DNA of 12,312 nt from an uncultured Acetobacteraceae bacterium. GTDB taxonomy: Bacteria > Pseudomonadota > Alphaproteobacteria > Acetobacterales > Acetobacteraceae. The notes beneath the pieces were generated by a model. The model worked only from the letters and a program-made list of their open reading frames with translations. It was not told the DNA's origin and did no database searches. The DNA lies in assembly GCA_903839965.1 (NCBI GenBank), contig CAIMEK010000749.1:1-12312 (forward strand), read 5' to 3'. Position 1 is the stretch's first letter. Each line of letters opens with the position of its first letter. The position numbers were made by a program, and so were the translations under genes. Of this stretch, positions 6,954 through 12,312 are shown in pieces.

Positions 6954-7964
6954 TCAGGTGGTGGCGCGCCGCAGGATATGGAACGGCACCAGCACCCGGC
7001 CCGGCGGCGTGCCGCCGGCCAGCCGCACCAACAGGCTTTCGGCCGCCAGCCTGCCCATCTCGGCGCCGTCCACGCCCACGGAGGTGATCGGCGGCTCGCT
7101 TTCCTGGCACAGCTCGAAATCGCCGAAGCCGCACACCGCCAGGCGCTCCGGCACGGCGATGCCATGCGCCAGCGCTTCGGTGACGGCGCCGAACGCAGTC
7201 AGGTCCGAGCCGCAGAACAACGCGGTGCGCTCGCCGAGCGTCGGCAGCATGGCCCGCATGGCGAGGCGGCCGTCGCGGATGCCGCTCGGGGCGGGCAGGG
7301 GGTATTCGGCCACCAGGGTGCCGCCGCGGCGCGCGATGGCGTCCATGAAGCCCTGCCGGCGCGCCGCCGCCCGCGTGTCCACCGCGCCCATGACGGCAAA
7401 TCGCGTGTGGCCGTCATCGGCGAAGAAGTCGGCCACCGCCGCGCCCACCTCGGCATGGTCGAACCCCACCAGCATGTCGGTGGGCGAGGTGGCGGCGTCC
7501 CAGATCTCCACCACCGGCACGCCGGCGTCGCGCAGCAGCCGGTTCACCGTCGGGGCATGCACGGCCCCGGTCAGCAGCAGCCCGTCCGGTCGGCGGGTCA
7601 GCACGGCGCGGATCAGGTCGCGCTCGGCCTCGCCGCTGCCATAACCGGAAAGTCCGAGCAGCACGTGGTAGCCGGCATGGTTCATCGTATCCGTGAACGC
7701 CTGCACCGGGGCGCTGAACATCGGGCTGGCGATGGTCGGAACGATGGCGGCGATCATGCGGCTGCGCCGGCTTGAGAGTCCCCCGGCGATCAGGTTGGGC
7801 ACGTAGCCCAGGCGCTCGACCGCCTCGCGCACCCGTGCGGCGGTCACCGCCGACACCCGCTCGGGCGTGTTCAGCACCCGCGACACCGTCATCGGTGCCA
7901 CCCCGGCGGCGGCGGCGACGTCGGTGATCTTCACGGAAGCCGATGGGTCACGGCGTCTGGCCAA
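6954..7964 (-). CDS. LacI-family transcriptional regulator, GntR-like subgroup
   Basis: This 336-residue regulator has the standard LacI layout. The N-terminal helix-turn-helix is ITDVAAAAGVAPMTVSRVLN (about 13-32), followed by the hinge segment ending LIAGGLSS (about 58-65). A periplasmic-binding-protein-like effector domain runs to the C-terminus, with GVPVVEIWD and VGFDHAEVG in its N-lobe and CGFGDFELCQESEPPITSV in its C-lobe. These segments resemble the gluconate regulator GntR, so a sugar acid is a reasonable effector guess, but the ligand is unproved. The TTG start at 7964 is chosen because AGGAGAG lies eight bases before it. A GTG at 7934 is the alternative and would shorten the tail before the helix-turn-helix. 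The gene diverges from the JmjC-type gene, with 262 bases between them. Confidence 0.92.
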   Translation of the reverse strand: MARRRDPSASVKITDVAAAAGVAPMTVSRVLNTPERVSAVTAARVREAVERLGYVPNLIAGGLSSRRSRMIAAIVPTIASPMFSAPVQAFTDTMNHAGYHVLLGLSGYGSGEAERDLIRAVLTRRPDGLLLTGAVHAPTVNRLLRDAGVPVVEIWDAATSPTDMLVGFDHAEVGAAVADFFADDGHTRFAVMGAVDTRAAARRQGFMDAIARRGGTLVAEYPLPAPSGIRDGRLAMRAMLPTLGERTALFCGSDLTAFGAVTEALAHGIAVPERLAVCGFGDFELCQESEPPITSVGVDGAEMGRLAAESLLVRLAGGTPPGRVLVPFHILRRATT

Positions 7965-7972
7965 GCGCGAAT

Positions 7973-7979
7973 CTCTCCT
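7973..7979 (-). promoter_or_regulatory. Shine-Dalgarno site supporting a TTG start of the LacI-type gene
   Basis: On the minus strand this reads AGGAGAG, eight bases before the TTG at 7964. The other candidate, GTG at 7934, has no such site at a usable distance. The TTG start is therefore preferred. Confidence 0.6.
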
Positions 7980-7989
7980 GCCCTTCGTG

Positions 7990-8017
7990 AACGGGCACCC
8001 TAAGTAGCCTGTCCGTT
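7990..8017. promoter_or_regulatory. Imperfect inverted repeat upstream of the LacI-type gene
   Basis: AACGGGCA (7990-7997) and TGTCCGTT (8010-8017) are complementary at seven of eight positions, with a 12-base spacer. It begins 26 bases upstream of the regulator's start codon, where an autoregulatory site could lie. The repeat has no central CG as classic LacI operators do, so the assignment is weak. Confidence 0.25.
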
Positions 8018-8046
8018 GCGCGCCTGTAAGCCCATCCGGCCGACAA

Positions 8047-8113
8047 AGCCCGGTCCGGCCGGGGGCACCGGCGCCGGGCTGGCGCATCTGTGCACGTGCC
8101 TCGCGCACACGTG
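8047..8113. other. Hairpin and twin CACGTG sites in the divergent gap
   Basis: AGCCCGG (8047-8053) pairs with CCGGGCT (8074-8080), with the palindrome CCGGCGCCGG inside the right arm. Two CACGTG palindromes follow at 8093-8098 and 8108-8113, with centres 15 bases apart. The gap between the divergent LacI-type and JmjC-type genes holds no gene. I see no convincing -10/-35 pair for the JmjC-type gene. The sites may be operators. Confidence 0.3.
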
Positions 8114-8226
8114 GATACAACGGCCCGCCCCGATCTGCATCAGTATGGCCCAAGCCATCGGTGACCACCCCTTCCCGGGATGGGCACGCCACCGCCAAGA
8201 CTCAAACGAGCAGGGCAGGTGAAGCA

Positions 8227-9090
8227 ATGTCGGGTCTGTTCCAGGACGACCAGAAGCTGATCTTCGCGGCCAACTACAACCGCGCCTGCTTCATGTTCGA
8301 CCACGTACTTCATCTCAACCCCATCTTCGATCTCGATAACCTTGCCACGCTCACCGCGCGGCTGCCGCCCGATTCGGTCTACAGCTCGGTTGGCACGGCG
8401 GAGGTCGGCGGCGGCTGGAACCAGGGGCAGGACCGCAGGCGCAGCGTCCCGGACATCGTCCGCAGCATCGCGGACGCCAACGCCCTCGTCATGTTGAAAA
8501 GCGTCGACCGCGATCCCGAGTTCGGCCCCGTGTTCCGCCAGGTGGTCACCGAACTCGCCACCCAGGTTGGCGAGCAGCTCATCCAGGACCTCGACCACGG
8601 CCGCGCCACGCTGCTGATCAGTTCGCCGCACCGCGTCACCGCCTACCACATCGACGCGGAAGTGAACTACCTGCTGCAGATCCGCGGCCAGAAGATGTTC
8701 TACGTGTTCGACGGCCGCGACCGCACGCTGCTGACCCACGCCGAGCTGGAGGCTTTCTATGGCGGCGACTCCAATGCCGCCCGCTACCGCGACGACCGCC
8801 AGGACTCGGCCACCGCCTGCGCCATGGTACCGGGCAAGGGCGCACACGTGCCGGTGAACGCGCCGCACTGGGTGCGCAACGGCGATTCGGTTTCGGTGTC
8901 GCTCAGCGTCAACTTCGACCTGCGCTCGAACCGTCGGGTCAGCACCGTCTACCGGGTGAACCACCGGCTGCGGCGGGCCGGGCTCAGCCCGGTCGCGCCG
9001 GGGGTTTCGCCGTGGCGCGACAAGCTGAAGGTGGCAGCCTTCGACGGTGCCGCCCGCGCCCGGCAACTGTCCCGCACGCTGCGCCCCTGA
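8227..9090 (+). CDS. JmjC/cupin_8-type putative Fe(II)/2-oxoglutarate-dependent oxygenase
   Basis: This 287-residue protein resembles bacterial cupin_8/JmjC-like proteins that bind Fe(II) and use 2-oxoglutarate and O2 to hydroxylate a protein or small molecule. The metal-binding HxD motif is in YHIDAEVNYLLQIRG (His141, Asp143). The distal His is probably His214 in NAPHWVRNGD, or His207 in GAHVPV. Lys156 follows in the strand where 2-oxoglutarate-binding residues often lie. A helical N-terminal half (1-125) precedes the cupin core, and a short basic tail (about 235-287) ends it. The ATG at 8227 is chosen because AGGTG lies six bases upstream and the protein starts normally there. It converges on the hydratase gene with only 16 bases between. 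The substrate is unknown. Confidence 0.82.
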   Translation: MSGLFQDDQKLIFAANYNRACFMFDHVLHLNPIFDLDNLATLTARLPPDSVYSSVGTAEVGGGWNQGQDRRRSVPDIVRSIADANALVMLKSVDRDPEFGPVFRQVVTELATQVGEQLIQDLDHGRATLLISSPHRVTAYHIDAEVNYLLQIRGQKMFYVFDGRDRTLLTHAELEAFYGGDSNAARYRDDRQDSATACAMVPGKGAHVPVNAPHWVRNGDSVSVSLSVNFDLRSNRRVSTVYRVNHRLRRAGLSPVAPGVSPWRDKLKVAAFDGAARARQLSRTLRP

Positions 9091-9106
9091 CCGCGGGGGG
9101 CCGGCC

Positions 9107-9934
9107 TCAGGTGCCGTAGCCGCTGGCGGCCACAACCTCGAGTTCGCAGTCGGGCACGCCGGAGAACACCAACCGGCCGCGCGATCCCGGCCGCACCGCG
9201 TGGATGCCGGTGGTCATGCCGGTTAGCACGATATCGCCCTTGGCCAGGTGCCGGCCGCGCGCGGCGAGGTTCTCCGCCAGGAATTTCACCGCGGCGAGTG
9301 GCCCGCCCATCACCAGGGCCGCCGAGCCCGACCCCACCGGAACGCCGTCGATCAGCATCTGCGAGGTCAGGCTTTCGAGCGGCCGGGTCCGCCACTCCGG
9401 CAGTTCCGGGCCGACCACGGCCCCGGCGTTGTTGCCGTGGTCGCAGACGACGCCGATCGGCCCGATTTCGTTGATCCTGGCGAGCGGGCTCGAAGCGACC
9501 TCCGAGCCGGCATGCAGCGAGGCGACCGCGGCGAGCACCAGCTCCGCCGTGAAGCCGTCGGGGCCCGCCACGAGGTCGCGGCCAAGGCGGGCGACGAACT
9601 CGGCTTCGAGCGCGGCGAACCCGCCGTCGATCACCGTCACCCTGGTGCGCCCGCCGGCCGGCAGGTCGTGCACCACGTCGGCATAGACCGGGCCGGCCAT
9701 GCGCTCCGCGCCGTAGGTCGCGCGCAGGTCGGGATGGATCCCTGCCACCTTCCAGCCGCGGATGCGCCGCCCGCCCAGCGCGATGCCGAGCGCGATGGCT
9801 TCCTCCTGCACGCGGTAGGCCTCCTCCAGGCTTCCCGGCAGCTGCCCGGGAAAGCCGGCGAGCGGGCGGGCATGGCGGCGCGCGGTGAACAGGGCTTCGG
9901 CGATCGCTTGCAGGTCGCGGATCGGCACTGCCAT
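9107..9934 (-). CDS. 2-keto-4-pentenoate hydratase / fumarylacetoacetate hydrolase-family enzyme
   Basis: This 275-residue enzyme belongs to the MhpD-like branch of the FAH superfamily. Members add water to 2-hydroxy-2,4-dienoates, or decarboxylate oxalocrotonate-type acids, in meta-cleavage pathways. The visible signature includes GWKVAG with Lys62, the metal-binding pair in ALEAEF (Glu110, Glu112), a likely third acidic ligand Glu145, CDHGNNAGAVVG (164-175), and GDIVLTGMTTG (233-243). Length is normal. The ATG at 9934 starts with the usual helix; a purine-rich GGGGTGA lies upstream but is a weak ribosome binding site. The gene diverges from the short-chain dehydrogenase gene across 138 bases. 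The dehydrogenase could supply or consume the keto product, which is an inference from proximity. Substrate specificity is not readable. Confidence 0.88.
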   Translation of the reverse strand: MAVPIRDLQAIAEALFTARRHARPLAGFPGQLPGSLEEAYRVQEEAIALGIALGGRRIRGWKVAGIHPDLRATYGAERMAGPVYADVVHDLPAGGRTRVTVIDGGFAALEAEFVARLGRDLVAGPDGFTAELVLAAVASLHAGSEVASSPLARINEIGPIGVVCDHGNNAGAVVGPELPEWRTRPLESLTSQMLIDGVPVGSGSAALVMGGPLAAVKFLAENLAARGRHLAKGDIVLTGMTTGIHAVRPGSRGRLVFSGVPDCELEVVAASGYGT

Positions 9935-9977
9935 GGTTCTGTCACCCCTTCGCGTGCAAGGGCGATCATCCGCCCGG

Positions 9978-10010
9978 TGCCTGCAGTAGGGTCGCGCAGG
10001 CACGCCTGCC
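9978..10010. promoter_or_regulatory. Three-arm inverted repeat in the hydratase-dehydrogenase gap
   Basis: TGCCTGC (9978-9984), GCAGGCA (9996-10002) and GCCTGCC (10004-10010) form alternative pairs. The middle arm can fold with either neighbour; GCAGGC-AC-GCCTGC is nearly spacer-free. Lying upstream of the hydratase gene, it could be an operator or a leader structure. Confidence 0.3.
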
Positions 10011-10024
10011 TTGACCTGGATCAA
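10011..10024. promoter_or_regulatory. FNR/CRP-family box between divergent catabolic genes
   Basis: TTGACCTGGATCAA fits the FNR/Anr-type consensus TTGAY-N4-RTCAA exactly. On the minus strand its centre (10017.5) lies 32 bases from a weak -10 candidate, TACTGC (9988-9983). That spacing suits a class II activator site at -41.5 for the hydratase gene. It lies 48 bases before the dehydrogenase ATG. Oxygen-responsive control is inferred from the motif only. Confidence 0.45.
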
Positions 10025-10032
10025 CGTCGGGT

Positions 10033-10050
10033 CCCCAGTTCGGCCTGGGG
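10033..10050 (+). other. Leader hairpin before the dehydrogenase gene
   Basis: CCCCAG (10033-10038) pairs with CTGGGG (10045-10050) around a six-base loop. The hairpin ends seven bases before the AAGGAG Shine-Dalgarno sequence (10058-10063) of the dehydrogenase gene. It may affect translation or mRNA stability if it lies within the transcript. Confidence 0.3.
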
Positions 10051-10072
10051 CTGCAGCAAGGAGAGTTCGTCG

Positions 10073-10765
10073 ATGGCCAATTCGTCCGCAACCGTCCTGA
10101 TCGTCGGCGCCTCGCGTGGGCTCGGGCTGGGGCTGGTCCGCGAATACGCCGGGCAGGGCCGCAAGGTGATCGGCACGGTCCGCAGCGCCGACCCGCCGAC
10201 CGGCCTGCATGCGCTGGCCGCCGCCGGCCGGGTCAGGGTCGAGCTGCTGGACATCAACCACTCGGACCAGGTCGCCGCCCTGCGCGCGAGGCTGGCCGGC
10301 GAGGCGATCGATGTGCTGTTCGTCAATGCCGGCATTTCGGACAGCTCGGCCGACACGCTGCCCGCCGCCTCCACGGAAGCCTTCACCAGGCTGATGCTCA
10401 CCAACGCGCTGAGCCCGATGCGGGTGGTGGAGGCGTTCGCCGATCTCGTCGTGCCGGACGGCATCGTCGCGGCGATGTCGTCGGGCCTCGGCAGCGTGGC
10501 GAACAACAGCAGCGCCGGCATGGAGATCTACCGCGCCAGCAAGGCGGCGCTGAACATGATGCTGCGCAGCTTCGCGGTCCGAGCGGGCGGGCGGCGCACG
10601 GTGCTGGCGGTGGCGCCGGGCTGGGTGCGCACCGATATGGGCGGTCCGGGTGCGCCGCTGGATGTCGCCACCAGCACACGCGGCATCGTCGCGGCGCTGG
10701 CGGCCCGGCGTGGCCAGCCCGGTGCGGCCTTCATCGACCACCGGGGCAACGACGTCGCGTGGTGA
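10073..10765 (+). CDS. Short-chain dehydrogenase/reductase (SDR)
   Basis: This 230-residue protein is a classical SDR that oxidises an alcohol or reduces a carbonyl group with NAD(P)(H). The Rossmann cofactor loop is GASRGLGLG (12-20), corresponding to the TGxxxGIG motif. Asp60 sits where the adenine-contacting residue lies (LLDIN), NAG is at 85-87 and Asn111 at the structural position. The active-site Ser is in AMSSGLGS (Ser136/137), and Tyr153 and Lys157 form YRASK. PGWVRTDM (182-189) is the expected segment after the active site. It is shorter than most SDRs (about 250) and close to the csgA/C-factor-like group. The ATG at 10073 has AAGGAG nine bases before it. It converges with the amidohydrolase gene with an 18-base gap. 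Substrate unknown. Confidence 0.93.
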   Translation: MANSSATVLIVGASRGLGLGLVREYAGQGRKVIGTVRSADPPTGLHALAAAGRVRVELLDINHSDQVAALRARLAGEAIDVLFVNAGISDSSADTLPAASTEAFTRLMLTNALSPMRVVEAFADLVVPDGIVAAMSSGLGSVANNSSAGMEIYRASKAALNMMLRSFAVRAGGRRTVLAVAPGWVRTDMGGPGAPLDVATSTRGIVAALAARRGQPGAAFIDHRGNDVAW

Positions 10766-10783
10766 GGCAACGACCGGCCCGGC

Positions 10784-12157
10784 TCAGTTGTTGAAGGCGG
10801 CCCGGGCCTCGGGCAGGTCCCAGATGCGGCGTACCGCGGCGACGCCGGCGGCGGTCACCGCCGCTTCGTCGATTTCGGTGCAGCGTCCCTCGGCCAGCAG
10901 CAGCCTGCCATCGACCATCACCGCCTCGACGTTGGCGCGGTTGGCCAGCCACACCAGCGCGCGCCGCGGATCGTGCAGGGGCTGCAGATGCGGGTGCGAC
11001 AGATCGATCACCGTCACATCGGCGGCGGCACCAGGCCGGATCGCCCCGAGGTCGGCCCGCCCGATCGCCGCCGCCGCGTTGCGCGTCACCGCATCGATGA
11101 TCTCCGGTGCGTTCGCCACATCCGCCCGCCCGGCCGCCAGCTTGGAGATCATGGCCGCGGCGCCCATCTCGCCGATCAGGTCCATGTTGTAGCCGTCGGT
11201 GCCGATCAGCGTGCGCACGCTGGCCGCGGCGAACCGGCCGAAGGCGGCCGTTGTGCCGCCGCGGGCGAACACGCGCGGGCAGTTCAGCACAGTGGCGCCG
11301 CGCGCTGCCATCAGCCGCAAATCGTCATCGGTGCTGGCAATGCAGTGGGCGGCGAGTAAATCGGGGGCGAGCAGGCCGAGCCAGTCAAGATATTCGGCAG
11401 GCGTGCGCCCGCCATGGCGTTGCGCGATGGTGGTCACTTCGCCCGCCGATTGCGCCAGATGGGTGGTGATTGGCACGCCATAGTCACGCGCCAGTCGCGC
11501 GCATTCGCGCAGCAAATCCGGACCACAGGTATCCGTCGCATGTGGGCTCATCGCCACCTGCAAACGCCCGTCGGAATGGCCGTGCCATTTGGCGTGCAAA
11601 TCCTTCCAAATCGCCAGATCGGCAGCGCCATCATCACCTGCATACTGCACCACGCCGTCTGCCCCCGCTTGGGCGTTGCCGGTCGAGAGCAAATAGGGCG
11701 CGCCGTAAAAGCGAATGCCCATCTCGGCGGCCGCATCGAACATCTCAGGAATGCCAGCCCGGAACGGCTCCATCACCGTGGTGGCGCCGCCTTTGAGCAA
11801 TTGCAAAATGCCCAAACGCGCAATCGCCATCCGCTCTTCGCGCGACAAAATCTCAATGCCACGCCGGCTGAGCGGCATCAAAATCGTATACACGATGCTT
11901 TGATTGTTCTTGCGGCCATTGCCGTCTTCGGTATGGGTGCGCGCCAGCTGCTCACTGAAGCAGTGATTATGCAGGTTCATGAGGCCGGGCAGCACGAAGC
12001 GGCCGGGCTGATCGAACACCTGATCCGCCTGCGGGCGGCTGGAGGTGATGGCGGCGATCTTGCCGCCTTCCAGCAACACCCACTGATCGCGCAGCACGCT
12101 CTGCACTCCCTCAGCGTGAGAAAGCACATAGCTTCCGAAGATGGCGGTGGTGCTCAT
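10784..12157 (-). CDS. ATZ/TRZ-type amidohydrolase (metal-dependent deaminase/hydrolase)
   Basis: This 457-residue enzyme belongs to the amidohydrolase superfamily, in the branch with cytosine and guanine deaminases and the AtzB/TrzN-like hydrolases. These remove amino, halogen or similar groups from N-heterocycles or related compounds. The metal-site residues are visible in order: the HxH of NLHNHCF (His63, His65), His233 in TTHLAQ, His271 in AAHCIAS, and Asp321 in IGTDGYNMDL. His206 in SPHATDT may bind substrate. The small beta-sandwich is formed by both ends (LEGGKIAAI; GAAADVTVIDLSH; VDGRLL). The ATG at 12157 overlaps the stop of the upstream transporter gene (ATGA), so the two are an operon and the substrate is probably imported. 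GC content drops from about 74% (3' part, 10801-11280) to about 61% (5' part and upstream), by hand count. Confidence 0.92.
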   Translation of the reverse strand: MSTTAIFGSYVLSHAEGVQSVLRDQWVLLEGGKIAAITSSRPQADQVFDQPGRFVLPGLMNLHNHCFSEQLARTHTEDGNGRKNNQSIVYTILMPLSRRGIEILSREERMAIARLGILQLLKGGATTVMEPFRAGIPEMFDAAAEMGIRFYGAPYLLSTGNAQAGADGVVQYAGDDGAADLAIWKDLHAKWHGHSDGRLQVAMSPHATDTCGPDLLRECARLARDYGVPITTHLAQSAGEVTTIAQRHGGRTPAEYLDWLGLLAPDLLAAHCIASTDDDLRLMAARGATVLNCPRVFARGGTTAAFGRFAAASVRTLIGTDGYNMDLIGEMGAAAMISKLAAGRADVANAPEIIDAVTRNAAAAIGRADLGAIRPGAAADVTVIDLSHPHLQPLHDPRRALVWLANRANVEAVMVDGRLLLAEGRCTEIDEAAVTAAGVAAVRRIWDLPEARAAFNN

Positions 12158-12312
12158 GCGGGTTTCACATTCCAAAACACCGCCGTGCCATCCAAAATGC
12201 CGGTGATGTTGCTGCGATAAGCGGTCGGTTGCTTGTATTCGCCGAGGGGCAGGAATGGCATTTCTTCAAACGCCAGCTGTTGAATGTCACGGCAGATTTG
12301 TTGCTGCTGAGC
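12154..12312 (-). CDS. C-terminus of a family-5 (peptide/nickel/opine type) ABC solute-binding protein (truncated by window edge)
   Basis: Reading leftward from base 12312 on the minus strand gives 52 residues and a TGA that overlaps the amidohydrolase ATG. No start codon is in view. The segment MPFLPLGEYKQPTAYRSNIT (about 18-37), followed by GILDG and FWNVKPA at the end, matches the usual C-terminal ending of SBP_bac_5 proteins. These bind oligopeptides, opines, nickel or other cations, or related compounds for an ABC importer. With the coupled amidohydrolase it suggests an uptake-and-degradation operon continuing to the right of the window. Composition is about 50-55% GC, clearly below the rest of the window, like the 5' part of the amidohydrolase gene. 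Confidence 0.8.
   Translation of the reverse strand, partial: AQQQQICRDIQQLAFEEMPFLPLGEYKQPTAYRSNITGILDGTAVFWNVKPA

Noticed and set aside
8140..9135. 331-codon open frame on the minus strand opposite the JmjC-like gene
   Set aside because: The plus-strand frame carries the HxD...H cupin motif and a Shine-Dalgarno sequence; the opposite frame is a compositional by-product.
9248..10072. In-frame extension of the dehydrogenase gene far upstream, suggesting a fusion protein
   Set aside because: It runs antisense through the hydratase gene and has no domain. The Rossmann start, AAGGAG and ATG at 10073 mark the true beginning.

Overview
The window is very GC-rich (about 70-75% through most of its length), densely coding, and uses GTG and TTG starts. 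Tat-type secretion, MazE-like (DUF3018) and DUF1778/GNAT toxin-antitoxin pairs and the GC-rich intergenic hairpins suggest an alphaproteobacterium, possibly of the Acetobacteraceae/Rhodospirillales. That placement is inference from gene style; no rRNA, tRNA or CRISPR array was seen.

Layout. 1-1626 (+) is the 5'-truncated end of the translational GTPase gene typA/bipA, followed by a strong GC hairpin. 1787-2334 (+) is a two-gene MazEF-type toxin-antitoxin module with ATGA overlap and a perfect 14-bp palindrome just before the antitoxin start. 2455-3795 (-) is a Tat-exported ABC-transporter solute-binding protein with no permease or ATPase genes beside it. 3978-4768 (+) is a second toxin-antitoxin module, DUF1778 antitoxin plus GNAT toxin, also ATGA-overlapped; its toxin carries His where the family has a catalytic Tyr. 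5007-6158 (+) and 6243-6866 (+) encode two proteins I do not recognise: a membrane-anchored coiled-coil protein and a proline-rich protein. 6954-7964 (-) is a GntR-like LacI-family regulator, divergent from 8227-9090 (+), a JmjC/cupin_8-type putative Fe(II)/2-oxoglutarate oxygenase. 9107-9934 (-), a 2-keto-4-pentenoate hydratase/FAH-family enzyme, is divergent from 10073-10765 (+), a short-chain dehydrogenase; an FNR/CRP-type box lies between them. 10784-12157 (-) is an ATZ/TRZ-type amidohydrolase, overlapped by ATGA with the tail of a family-5 (peptide/opine type) solute-binding protein that runs off the right edge (12154-12312).

How the genes fit together. The left half reads as an accessory patch: two addiction modules flank an orphan solute-binding protein next to unknown genes. 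The right half is a set of small catabolic and regulatory units: hydratase, dehydrogenase, amidohydrolase and transporter subunit, with a sugar-acid-type regulator nearby. Base composition falls from about 74% to about 61% GC inside the amidohydrolase gene, near 11.28 kb, so the right end may have a different origin. I found no clear undescribed multi-gene system. The best leads are the compositional junction, the Tyr-to-His toxin, the palindromes and FNR-type box, and the unknown protein pair.
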